Positions 13,404 to 25,453 of a stretch of 64,000 bases of DNA are shown here, piece after piece. This DNA comes from Mytilisepta virgata (lineage: Eukaryota; Mollusca; Bivalvia; Mytilida; Mytilidae): positions 11,456,501 to 11,520,500 of the forward strand of contig CM051517.1 in NCBI GenBank assembly GCA_028015205.1, in the 5' to 3' direction. The notes below the pieces were generated by a model that was given only the letters and a program-made list of their open reading frames with translations, ran no database searches and had not been told where the DNA came from. Positions within the stretch are counted from its first letter, which is position 1, and each line of letters starts with the position of its first letter. The position numbers and the translations under genes were made by a program.

Positions 13404-13898
13404 TTTCTTTCCAATGATTTTTGTCCGGCTTAGTTCTCGGAGATGCCTGGATAGAATTGAATGAAACTTGGCAGAAAGTAAGATCACTATGTGAAGGTGT
13501 GCAATCAATACTTTTTTTTTCGAAATGGCCGCCATTTTCAAGATGGCCGCCATTCAAAGATCGGTACCCTCCGAAAATTTAAAACGTTTATATCTCAAAA
13601 ACTGTACCATAGAATTTCATTAAACTTCGTATGTTTGTAAAGTACAATTAGAAGAACAAACTCATGAAAAAAAATGGCGATCGGTTGGAGACGTTTGGCG
13701 GCCATTTTGAAAAATGATGTTAAAATGGCGAAAAACTTAACATGGATAGAATTGAATGAAACTTGGCAGAAAGTAAGATCACTATGTGAAGGTGTGCAAT
13801 CAGTACTTTTTTTTTCAAAATGGCCGCCATTTTCAAGATGGCTGCCAGGGGCGACATCTGCTATTGCTCGCAATTGCAATTCTAGTTATTATTATTAT

Positions 13899-13930
<32 letters not shown>

Positions 13931-15738
13931 TCCAATGATTTTTGTCCGGCTTAGTTCTCGGAGATGCCTGGATAGAATTGAATGAAACTTGGCAGAAAGT
14001 AAGATCACTATGTGAAGATGTGCAATCAATACTTTTTTTTTCGAAATGGCCGCCATTTTCAAGATGGCCGCCATTCAAAGATCGGTACCCTCCGAAAATT
14101 TAAAACGTTTATATCTCAAAAACTGTACCATAGAATTTCATTAAACTTCGTAGGTTTGTAAAGTACAATTAGAAGAACAAACTGATGAAAAAAAATGGCG
14201 ATCGGTTGGAGACGTTTGGCGGCCATTTTGAAAAATGATGTTAAAATGGCGAAAAACTTAACATGGATAGAATTGAATGAAACTTGGCAGAAAGTTAGAT
14301 CACTATGTGAAGGTGTGCAATCAAAACTTTTTTTTTCAAAATGGCCGCCATTTTCAAGATGGCCGCCATTCATAGATCGGTAATTTAACACGTTTATATC
14401 TCAAAAACTGTACCATAGAATTTCATTAAACTTCGTAGGTTTGTAAAGTACAATTAGAAGAACAAACTGATGAAAAAAAATGGCGATCGGTTGGAGACGT
14501 TTGGCGGCCATTTTGAAAAATGATGTTAAAATGGCGAAAAACTTAACATGGATAGAATTGAATGAAACTTGGCAGAAAGTAAGATCACTATGTGAAGGTG
14601 TGCAATCAATACTTTTTTTTCGAAATGGCCGCCATTTTCTAGATGGCTGCCAGGGGCGACATCTGCTATTGCTCGCAATTGCAATTCTAGTTATGTCGCC
14701 CCGAACGTAGTCACGGGACGACATATTGTTATTCTTCCGTTTCTTTGTTATTATGTCTCCCAAACAAAGTTTTGGGAGACATATTGTTTTTGTCCGGTTT
14801 CTTATTATTATTCTTCTTCTTCTTCTTCTTCTTCTTCTTCTTCTTCTTCTTTCCTTTTTCTTTCCGTTCAATGTTGTCCGCGACGTTTCTCAAAGATGCA
14901 ATGTCCAATCAATATGAAACTTTGGGAATATGTTAAGGGTGACCTGAAGTTTTGCAAACGACTTTTAAAATTTTCAAAATGGCCGCCGTTTCCGTGGAAA
15001 CAGAAAAAGGTCATTATATAGGAGACATTGCTTTATGTCAGTAACCTAGGTGGGTAGGATTCTGAAATTTTGTAGGTGAATAGAGCAAAAGGTGCTCTTT
15101 AATTATACGAAAAAAAAATTTGAAGCGATATTTACGGTTTTCGCGTTATTTACGAAAATGTGATTTTTCGGGCCCAAAATTCGAAATTCTTTCGAAGTGC
15201 TTCGATTTCAATGAAAATTGATATTTAGGGGTTTTAAATGATGGCGATTGCAAAGGGCTTAAAAAAAATCAAAATGGCCGCTGTTTCCATGGAAACAGGA
15301 AAAGGTCATTATATAGGACATTGCGATATCTCTGTAACCTAGGTGGGTAGGATTCTGAAATTTTGTAGGTGAATAGAGCAAAAGGGAATTTAGGGGGTTA
15401 CTGATAAGCTCTAGATAGTGGCAATGGGGGTTTGGGAGACATCTTGTGACTCGCTTGCGATCACAATCATACCTAGTTATGTCGCCCCGAACGTAGTCAC
15501 GGGACGACATATTGTTATTCTTCCGTTTCTTTGTTATTATGTCGCCCCGAACGTAGTCACGGGACGACATATTGTTATTCTTCCGTTTCTTTGTTATTAT
15601 TATTATGTCGCCCCGAACGTAGTCACGGGACGACATATTGTTATTCTTCCGTTTCTTTGTTATTATTATTATGTCGCCCCGAACGTAGTCACGGGACGAC
15701 ATATTGTTATTCTTCCGTTTCTTTGTTATTATTATTAT

Positions 15739-15774
<36 letters not shown>

Positions 15775-16756
15775 TCCAATGATTTTTGTCCGGCTTAGTT
15801 CTCGGAGATGCCTGGATAGAATTGAATGAAACTTGGCAGAAAGTAAGATCACTATGTGAAGATGTGCAATCAATACTTTTTTTTTCGAAATGGCCGCCAT
15901 TTTCAAGATGGCCGCCATTCAAAGATCGGTACCCTCCGAAAATTTAAAACGTTTATATCTCAAAAACTGTACCATAGAATTTCATTAAACTTCGTAGGTT
16001 TGTAAAGTACAATTAGAAGAACAAACTGATGAAAAAAAATGGCGATCGGTTGGAGACGTTTGGCGGCCATTTTGAAAAATGATGTTAAAATGGCGAAAAA
16101 CTTAACATGGATAGAATTGAATGAAACTTGGCAGAAAGTAAGATCACTATGTGAAGGTGTGCAATCAATACTTTTTTTTCGAAATGGCCGCCATTTTCAA
16201 GATGGCTGCCAGGGGCGACATCTGCTATTGCTCGCAATTGCAATTCTAGTTATTCTTTCTTTCTTTCTTTCTTTCTTTCCAATGATTTTTGTCCGGCTTA
16301 GTTCTCGGAGATGCCTGGATAGAATTGAATGAAACTTGGCAGAAAGTAAGATCACTATGTGAAGATGTGCAATCAATACTTTTTTTTTCGAAATGGCCAC
16401 CATTTTCAAGATGGCCGCCATTCAAAGATCGGTACCCTCCGAAAATTTAAAACGTTTATATCTCAAAAACTGTACCATAGAATTTCATTAAACTTCGTAG
16501 GTTTGTAAAGTACAATTAGAAGAACAAACTGATGAAAAAAAATGGCGATCGGTTGGAGACGTTTGACGGCCATTTTGAAAAATGATGTTAAAATGGCGAA
16601 AAACTTAACATGGATAGAATTGAATGAAACTTGGCAGAAAGTAAGATCACTATGTGAAGGTGTGCAATCAATACTTTTTTTTTCAAAATGGCCGCCATTT
16701 TCAAGATGGCTGCCAGGGGCGACATCTGCTATTGCTCGCAATTGCAATTCTAGTTA
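13307..16756 (+). repeat. Internal segmental duplication of 1,621-5,073
   Basis: Landmarks in 1,621-5,073 recur here at a constant offset of 11,686 bp, dropping to 11,683 after the (CTT)n run. Private variants are shared, for example the AAAGTTAGATC variant at 2,606 and 14,292 and the GGCCACCATTTT variant at 4,711 and 16,394. The copies diverge after about 5,073/16,756, where copy 1 has three extra heads. Confidence 0.85.
14753..15476 (+). mobile_element. Type B element, copy 3
   Basis: It is virtually identical to the copy at 3,067 apart from one CTT unit, and it sits in the same context. It is part of the 3.45-kb segment duplicated within the array. Confidence 0.8.
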
Positions 16757-18333
16757 TTATTATTATTCTTTCTTTCTTTCTTTCCAATGATTTTTGTCCG
16801 GCTTAGTTCTCGGAGATGCCTGGATAGAATTGAATGAAACTTGGCAGAAAGTAAGATCACTATGTGAAGATGTGCAATCAATACTTTTTTTTTCGAAATG
16901 GCCGCCATTTTCAAGATGGCCGCCATTCAAAGATCGGTACCCTCCGAAAATTTAAACCGTTTATATCTCAAAAACTGTACCATAGAATTTCATTAAACTT
17001 CGTAGGTTTGTCAAGTACAATTAGAAGAACAAACTGATGAAAAAAAATGGCGATCGGTTGGAGACGTTTGGCGGCCATTTTGAAAAATGATGTTAAAATG
17101 GCGAAAAACTTAACATGGATAGAATTGAATGAAACTTGGCAGAAAGTAAGATCACTATGTGAAGGTGTGCAATCAATACTTTTTCTTCGAAATGGCCGCC
17201 ATTTTCAAGATGGCTGCCAGGGGCGACATCTGCTATTGCTCGCAATTGCAATTCTAGTTATTATTATTCTTTCTTTCTTTCTTTCCAATGATTTTTGTCC
17301 GGCTTAGTTCTCGGAGATCCCTGGATAGAATTGAATGAAACTTGGCAGAAAGTAAGATCACTATGTGAAGATGTGCAATCAATACTTTTTTTTTCGAAAT
17401 GGCCGCCATTTTCAAGATGGCCACCATTCAAAGATCGGTACCCTCCGAAAATTTAAAACGTTTATATCTCAAAAACTGTACCATAGAATTTCATTAAACT
17501 TCGTAGGTTTGTAAAGTACAATTAGAAGAACAAACTGATGAAAAAAAATGGCGATCGGTTGGAGACGTTTGACGGCCATTTTGAAAAATGATGTTAAAAT
17601 GGCGAAAAACTTAACATGGATAGAATTGAATGAAACTTGGCAGAAAGTAAGATCACTATGTGAAGGTGTGCAATCAATACTTTTTTTTTCGAAATGGCCG
17701 CCATTTTCAAGATGGCTGCCAGGGGCGACATCTGCTATTGCTCGCAATTGCAATTCTAGTTATTATTATTCTTTCTTTCTTTCTTTCCAATGATTTTTGT
17801 CCGGCTTAGTTCTCGGAGATGCCTGGATAGAATTGAATGAAACTTGGCAGAAAGTAAGATCACTATGTGAAGATGTGCAATCAATACTTTTTTTTTCGAA
17901 ATGGCCGCCATTTTCAAGATGGCCGCCATTCAAAGATCGGTACCCTCCGAAAATTTAAAACGTTTATATCTCAAAAACTGTACCATAGAATTTCATTAAA
18001 CTTCGTAGGTTTGTAAAGTACAATTAGAAGAACAAACTGATGAAAAAAAATGGCGATCGGTTGGAGACGTTTGGCGGCCATTTTGAAAAATGATGTTAAA
18101 ATGGCGAAAAACTTAACATGGATAGAATTGAATGAAACTTGGCAGAAAGTAAGATCACTATGTGAAGGTGTGCAATCAATACTTTTTTTTCGAAATGGCC
18201 GCCATTTTCAAGATGGCTGCCAGGGGCGACATCTGCTATTGCTCGCAATTGCAATTCTAGTTATGTCGCCCCGAACGTAGTCACGGGACGACATATTGTT
18301 ATTCTTCCGTTTCTTTGTTATTATTATTATTAT

Positions 18334-18365
<32 letters not shown>

Positions 18366-20632
18366 TCCAATGATTTTTGTCCGGCTTAGTTCTCGGAGAT
18401 GCCTGGATAGAATTGAATGAAACTTGGCAGAAAGTAAGATCACTATGTGAAGATGTGCAATCAATACTTTTTTTTTCGAAATGGCCGCCATTTTCAAGAT
18501 GGCCGCCATTCAAAGATCGGTACCCTCCGAAAATTTAAAACGTTTATATCTCAAAAACTGTACCATAGAATTTCATTAAACTTCGTAGGTTTGTAAAGTA
18601 CAATTAGAAGAACAAACTGATGAAAAAAAATGGCGATCGGTTGGAGACGTTTGGCGGCCATTTTGAAAAATGATGTTAAAATGGCGAAAAACTTAACATG
18701 GATAGAATTGAATGAAACTTGGCAGAAAGTAAGATCACTATGTGAAGGTGTGCAATCAATACTTTTTTTTTCGAAATGGCCGCCATTTTCAAGATGGCTG
18801 CCAGGGGCGACATCTGCTATTGCTCGCAATTGCAATTCTAGTTATTATTATTATTCTTTCTTTCTTTCTTTCTTTCTTTCCAATGATTTTTGTCCGGCTT
18901 AGTTCTCGGAGATGCCTGGATAGAATTGAATGAAACTTGGCAGAAAGTAAGATCACTATGTGAAGATGTGCAATCAATACTTTTTTTTTCGAAATGGCCG
19001 CCATTTTCAAGATGGCCGCCATTCAAAGATCGGTACCCTCCGAAAATTTAAAACGTTTATATCTCAAAAACTGTACCATAGAATTTCATTAAACTTCGTA
19101 TGTTTGTAAAGTACAATTAGAAGAACAAACTCATGAAAAAAAATGGCGATCGGTTGGAGACGTTTGGCGGCCATTTTGAAAAATGATGTTAAAATGGCGA
19201 AAAACTTAACATCGATAGAATTGAATGAAACTTGGCAGAAAGTAAGATCACTATGTGAAGGTGTGCAATCAGTACTTTTTTTTTCAAAATGGCCGCCATT
19301 TTGAAGATGGCTGCCAGGGGCGACATCTGCTATTGCTCGCAATTGCAATTCTAGTTATGTCGCCCCGAACGTAGTCACGGGACGACATATTGTTATTCTT
19401 CCGTTTCTTTGTTATTATTATTATTATGTCGCCCCGAACGTAGTCACGGGACGACATATTGTTATTCTTCCGTTTCTTTGTTATTATTATTCTTTCTTTC
19501 TTTCTTTCTTTCTTTCTTTCCAATGATTTTTGTCCGGCTTAGTTCTCGGAGATGCCTGGATAGAATTGAATGAAACTTGGCAGAAAGTAAGATCACTATG
19601 TGAAGATGTGCAATCAATACTTTTTTTTTCGAAATGGCCGCCATTTTCAAGATGGCCGCCATTCAAAGATCGGTACCCTCCGAAAATTTAAAACGTTTAT
19701 ATCTCAAAAACTGTACCATAGAATTTCATTAAACTTCGTAGGTTTGTAAAGTACAATTAGAAGAACAAACTGATGAAAAAAAATGGCGATCGGTTGGAGA
19801 CGTTTGACGGCCATTTTGAAAAATGATGTTAAAATGGCGAAAAACTTAACATGGATAGAATTGAATGAAACTTGGCAGAAAGTAAGATCACTATGTGAAG
19901 GTGTGCAATCAATACTTTTTTTTTCGAAATGGCCGCCATTTTCAAGATGGCTGCCAGGGGCGACATCTGCTATTGCTCGCAATTGCAATTCTAGTTATTA
20001 TTATTATTCTTTCTTTCTTTCTTTCCAATGATTTTTGTCCGGCTTAGTTCTCGGAGATGCCTGGATAGAATTGAATGAAACTTGGCAGAAAGTAAGATCA
20101 CTATGTGAAGATGTGCAATCAATACTTTTTTTTTCGAAATGGCCGCCATTTTCAAGATGGCCGCCATTCAAAGATCGGTACCCTCCGAAAATTTAAAACG
20201 TTTATATCTCAAAAACTGTACCATAGAATTTCATTAAACTTCGTATGTTTGTAAAGTACAATTAGAAGAACAAACTCATGAAAAAAAATGGCGATCGGTT
20301 GGAGACGTTTGGCGGCCATTTTGAAAAATGATGTTAAAATGGCGAAAAACTTAACATCGATAGAATTGAATGAAACTTGGCAGAAAGTAAGATCACTATG
20401 TGAAGGTGTGCAATCAGTACTTTTTTTTTCAAAATGGCCGCCATTTTGAAGATGGCTGCCAGGGGCGACATCTGCTATTGCTCGCAATTGCAATTCTAGT
20501 TATTATGTCGCCCCGAACGTAGTCACGGGACGACATATTGTTATTCTTCCGTTTCTTTGTTATTATTATGTCGCCCCGAACGTAGTCACGGGACGACATA
20601 TTGTTATTCTTCCGTTTCTTTGTTATTATTAT

Positions 20633-20668
<36 letters not shown>

Positions 20669-21211
20669 TCCAATGATTTTTGTCCGGCTTAGTTCTCGGA
20701 GATGCCTGGATAGAATTGAATGAAACTTGGCAGAAAGTAAGATCACTATGTGAAGGTGTGCAATCAATACTTTTTTTTTCGAAATGGCCGCCATTTTCAA
20801 GATGGCCGCCATTCAAAGATCGGTACCCTCCGAAAATTTAAAACGTTTATATCTCAAAAACTGTACCATAGAATTTCATTAAACTTCGTATGTTTGTAAA
20901 GTACAATTAGAAGAACAAACTCATGAAAAAAAATGGCGATCGGTTGGAGACGTTTGGCGGCCATTTTGAAAAATGATGTTAAAATGGCGAAAAACTTAAC
21001 ATCGATAGAATTGAATGAAACTTGGCAGAAAGTAAGATCACTATGTGAAGGTGTGCAATCAATACTTTTTTTTTCGAAATGGCCGCCATTTTCAAGATGG
21101 CTGCCAGGGGCGACATCTGCTATTGCTCGCAATTGCAATTCTAGTTATGTCGCCCCGAACGTAGTCACGGGACGACATATTGTTATTCTTCCGTTTCTTT
21201 GTTATTATTAT

Positions 21212-21247
<36 letters not shown>

Positions 21248-21779
21248 TCCAATGATTTTTGTCCGGCTTAGTTCTCGGAGATGCCTGGATAGAATTGAAT
21301 GAAACTTGGCAGAAAGTAAGATCACTATGTGAAGATGTGCAATCAATACTTTTTTTTTCGAAATGGCCGCCATTTTCAAGATGGCCGCCATTCAAAGATC
21401 GGTACCCTCCGAAAATTTAAAACGTTTATATCTCAAAAACTGTACCATAGAATTTCATTAAACTTCGTATGTTTGTAAAGTACAATTAGAAGAACAAACT
21501 CATGAAAAAAAATGGCGATCGGTTGGAGACGTTTGGCGGCCATTTTGAAAAATGATGTTAAAATGGCGAAAAACTTAACATCGATAGAATTGAATGAAAC
21601 TTGGCAGAAAGTAAGATCACTATGTGAAGGTGTGCAATCAGTACTTTTTTTTCCAAAATGGCCGCCATTTTCAAGATGGCTGCCAGGGGCGACATCTGCT
21701 ATTGCTCGCAATTGCAATTCTAGTTATTATGTCGCCCCGAACGTAGTCACGGGACGACATATTGTTATTCTTCCGTTTC

Positions 21780-21819
<40 letters not shown>

Positions 21820-23102
21820 TTTCTTTCCAATGATTTTTGTCCGGCTTAGTTCTCGGAGATGCCTGGATAGAATTGAATGAAACTTGGCAGAAAGTAAGAT
21901 CACTATGTGAAGGTGTGCAATCAATACTTTTTTTTTCGAAATGGCCGCCATTTTCAAGATGGCCGCCATTCAAAGATCGGTACCCTCCGAAAATTTAAAA
22001 CGTTTATATCTCAAAAACTGTACCATAGAATTTCATTAAACTTCGTATGTTTGTAAAGTACAATTAGAAGAACAAACTCATGAAAAAAAATGGCGATCGG
22101 TTGGAGACGTTTGGCGGCCATTTTGAAAAATGATGTTAAAATGGCGAAAAACTTAACATGGATAGAATTGAATGAAACTTGGCAGAAAGTAAGATCACTA
22201 TGTGAAGGTGTGCAATCAGTACTTTTTTTTTCAAAATGGCCGCCATTTTCAAGATGGCTGCCAGGGGCGACATCTGCTATTGCTCGCAATTGCAATTCTA
22301 GTTATTATTATTCTTTCTTTCTTTCTTTCCAATGATTTTTGTCCGGCTTAGTTCTCGGAGATGCCTGGATAGAATTGAATGAAACTTGGCAGAAAGTAAG
22401 ATCACTATGTGAAGATGTGCAATCAATACTTTTTTTTTCGAAATGGCCGCCATTTTCAAGATGGCCGCCATTCAAAGATCGGTACCCTCCGAAAATTTAA
22501 AACGTTTATATCTCAAAAACTGTACCATAGAATTTCATTAAACTTCGTAGGTTTGTAAAGTACAATTAGAAGAACAAACTGATGAAAAAAAATGGCGATC
22601 GGTTGGAGACGTTTGACGGCCATTTTGAAAAATGATGTTAAAATGGCGAAAAACTTAACATGGATAGAATTGAATGAAACTTGGCAGAAAGTAAGATCAC
22701 TATGTGAAGGTGTGCAATCAGTACTTTTTTTTTCAAAATGGCCGCCATTTTCAAGATGGCCGCCATTCATAGATCGGTAATTTAACACGTTTATATCTCA
22801 AAAACTGTACCATAGAATTTCATTAAACTTCGTATGTTTGTAAAGTACAATTAGAAGAACAAACTGATGAAAAAAAAAGGCGATCGGTTGGAGACGTTTG
22901 GCGGCCATTTTGAAAAATGATGTTAAAATGGCGAAAAACTTAACATGGATAGAATTGAATGAAACTTGGCAGAAAGTAAGATCACTATGTGAAGGTGTGC
23001 AATCAATACTTTTTTTTTCCAAATGGCCGCCATTTTCTAGATGGCTGCCAGGGGCGACATCTGCTATTGCTCGCAATTGCAATTCTAGTTATTATTATTA
23101 TT

Positions 23103-24102
23103 ATTATTCTTTCTTTCTTTCTTTCCAATGATTTTTGTCCGGCTTAGTTCTCGGAGATCCCTGGATAGAATTGAATGAAACTTGGCAGAAAGTAAGATCA
23201 CTATGTGAAGATGTGCAATCAATACTTTTTTTTTCGAAATGGCCGCCATTTTCAAGATGGCCACCATTCAAAGATCGGTACCCTCCGAAAATTTAAAACG
23301 TTTATATCTCAAAAACTGTACCATAGAATTTCATTAAACTTCGTAGGTTTGTAAAGTACAATTAGAAGAACAAACTGATGAAAAAAAATGGCGATCGGTT
23401 GGAGACGTTTGACGGCCATTTTGAAAAATGATGTTAAAATGGCGAAAAACTTAACATGGATAGAATTGAATGAAACTTGGCAGAAAGTAAGATCACTATG
23501 TGAAGGTGTGCAATCAATACTTTTTTTTTCGAAATGGCCGCCATTTTCAAGATGGCTGCCAGGGGCGACATCTGCTATTGCTCGCAATTGCAATTCTAGT
23601 TATTATTATTCTTTCTTTCTTTCTTTCCAATGATTTTTGTCCGGCTTAGTTCTCGGAGATGCCTGGATAGAATTGAATGAAACTTGGCAGAAAGTAAGAT
23701 CACTATGTGAAGATGTGCAATCAATACTTTTTTTTTCGAAATGGCCGCCATTTTCAAGATGGCCGCCATTCAAAGATCGGTACCCTCCGAAAATTTAAAA
23801 CGTTTATATCTCAAAAACTGTACCATAGAATTTCATTAAACTTCGTAGGTTTGTAAAGTACAATTAGAAGAACAAACTGATGAAAAAAAATGGCGATCGG
23901 TTGGAGACGTTTGTCGGCCATTTTGAAAAATGATGTTAAAATGGCGAAAAACTTAACATGGATAGAATTGAATGAAACTTGGCAGAAAGTAAGATCACTA
24001 TGTGAAGGTGTGCAATCAATACTTTTTTTTCGAAATGGCCGCCATTTTCAAGATGGCTGCCAGGGGCGACATCTGCTATTGCTCGCAATTGCAATTCTAG
24101 TT
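23103..24102 (+). repeat. Internal segmental duplication of 17,263-18,262
   Basis: The offset is 5,840 bp. Both copies share the rare variants GGAGATCCCTGG and GGCCACCATTCAAAG. They differ at a single base in the GTTTGGCGGCC block (GTCGGCC here). That substitution is itself repeated 500 bp further on, showing a second, more recent local duplication. Confidence 0.8.
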
Positions 24103-24677
24103 ATTATTATTCTTTCTTTCTTTCTTTCCAATGATTTTTGTCCGGCTTAGTTCTCGGAGATGCCTGGATAGAATTGAATGAAACTTGGCAGAAAGTAAGA
24201 TCACTATGTGAAGATGTGCAATCAATACTTTTTTTTTCGAAATGGCCGCCATTTTCAAGATGGCCGCCATTCAAAGATCGGTACCCTCCGAAAATTTAAA
24301 ACGTTTATATCTCAAAAACTGTACCATAGAATTTCATTAAACTTCGTAGGTTTGTAAAGTACAATTAGAAGAACAAACTGATGAAAAAAAATGGCGATCG
24401 GTTGGAGACGTTTGTCGGCCATTTTGAAAAATGATGTTAAAATGGCGAAAAACTTAACATGGATAGAATTGAATGAAACTTGGCAGAAAGTAAGATCACT
24501 ATGTGAAGGTGTGCAATCAATACTTTTTTTTCGAAATGGCCGCCATTTTCAAGATGGCTGCCAGGGGCGACATCTGCTATTGCTCGCAATTGCAATTCTA
24601 GTTATTATGTCGCCCCGAACGTAGTCACGGGACGACATATTGTTATTCTTCCGTTTCTTTGTTATTATTATTATTAT

Positions 24678-24709
<32 letters not shown>

Positions 24710-25453
24710 TCCAATGATTTTTGTCCGGCTTAGTTCTCGGAGATGCCTGGATAGAATTGAATGAAACTTGGCAGAAAGTAAGATCACTATGTGAAGGTGT
24801 GCAATCAATACTTTTTTTTTCGAAATGGCCGCCATTTTCAAGATGGCCGCCATTCAAAGATCGGTACCCTCCGAAAATTTAAAACGTTTATATCTCAAAA
24901 ACTGTACCATAGAATTTCATTAAACTTCGTATGTTTGTAAAGTACAATTAGAAGAACAAACTCATGAAAAAAAATGGCGATCGGTTGGAGACGTTTGGCG
25001 GCCATTTTGAAAAATGATGTTAAAATGGCGAAAAACTTAACATGGATAGAATTGAATGAAACTTGGCAGAAAGTAAGATCACTATGTGAAGGTGTGCAAT
25101 CAATACTTTTTTTTCGAAATGGCCGCCATTTTCAAGATGGCTGCCAGGGGCGACATCTGCTATTGCTCGCAATTGCAATTCTAGTTATTATTATTATTAT
25201 TCTTTCTTTCCAATGATTTTTGTCCGGCTTAGTTCTCGGAGATGCCTGGATAGAATTGAATGAAACTTGGCAGAAAGTAAGATCACTATGTGAAGGTGTG
25301 CAATCAATACTTTTTTTCCCAAAATGGCCGCCATTTTCAAGATGGCTGCCAGGGGCGACATCTGCTATTGCTCGCAATTGCAATTCTAGTTATCATTACT
25401 ATCTTTATCCTCACACATTGTTTGCATATTAAAAACACTATCCTATGATAATA

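Larger units (their letters stand above)
1375..25389 (+). mobile_element. 24-kb array of nested or tandem non-autonomous elements (types A and B), Helentron-like ends
   Basis: Type A starts with a head, ATGTCGCCCC...GGGACGACATATTG, an imperfect hairpin followed by TTCTTCCGTTTCTTTG. A (TTA)n/(CTTT)n microsatellite follows, then a body of about 480 bp and an end. The end reads GGGGCGACAT, a small hairpin ATTGC-TC-GCAAT and a terminal CTAG. The first and last decamers are exact inverse complements. I count 38 A heads, 37 A body starts (CCAATGATTTTTGTCCGGC) and 37 A ends, plus three type B copies. No transposase, Rep or helicase frame is present, so the array is non-autonomous. Open frames of 60-220 codons on both strands are repeat artefacts. 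Assignment to the Helentron/HINE class rests on architecture and is inference. Confidence 0.75.

Noticed and set aside
1375..25389. Dozens of open frames of 60-220 codons on both strands of the array
   Set aside because: They track the repeat units, have no start, splice or domain logic, and change with microsatellite length. They are by-products of the repeats.
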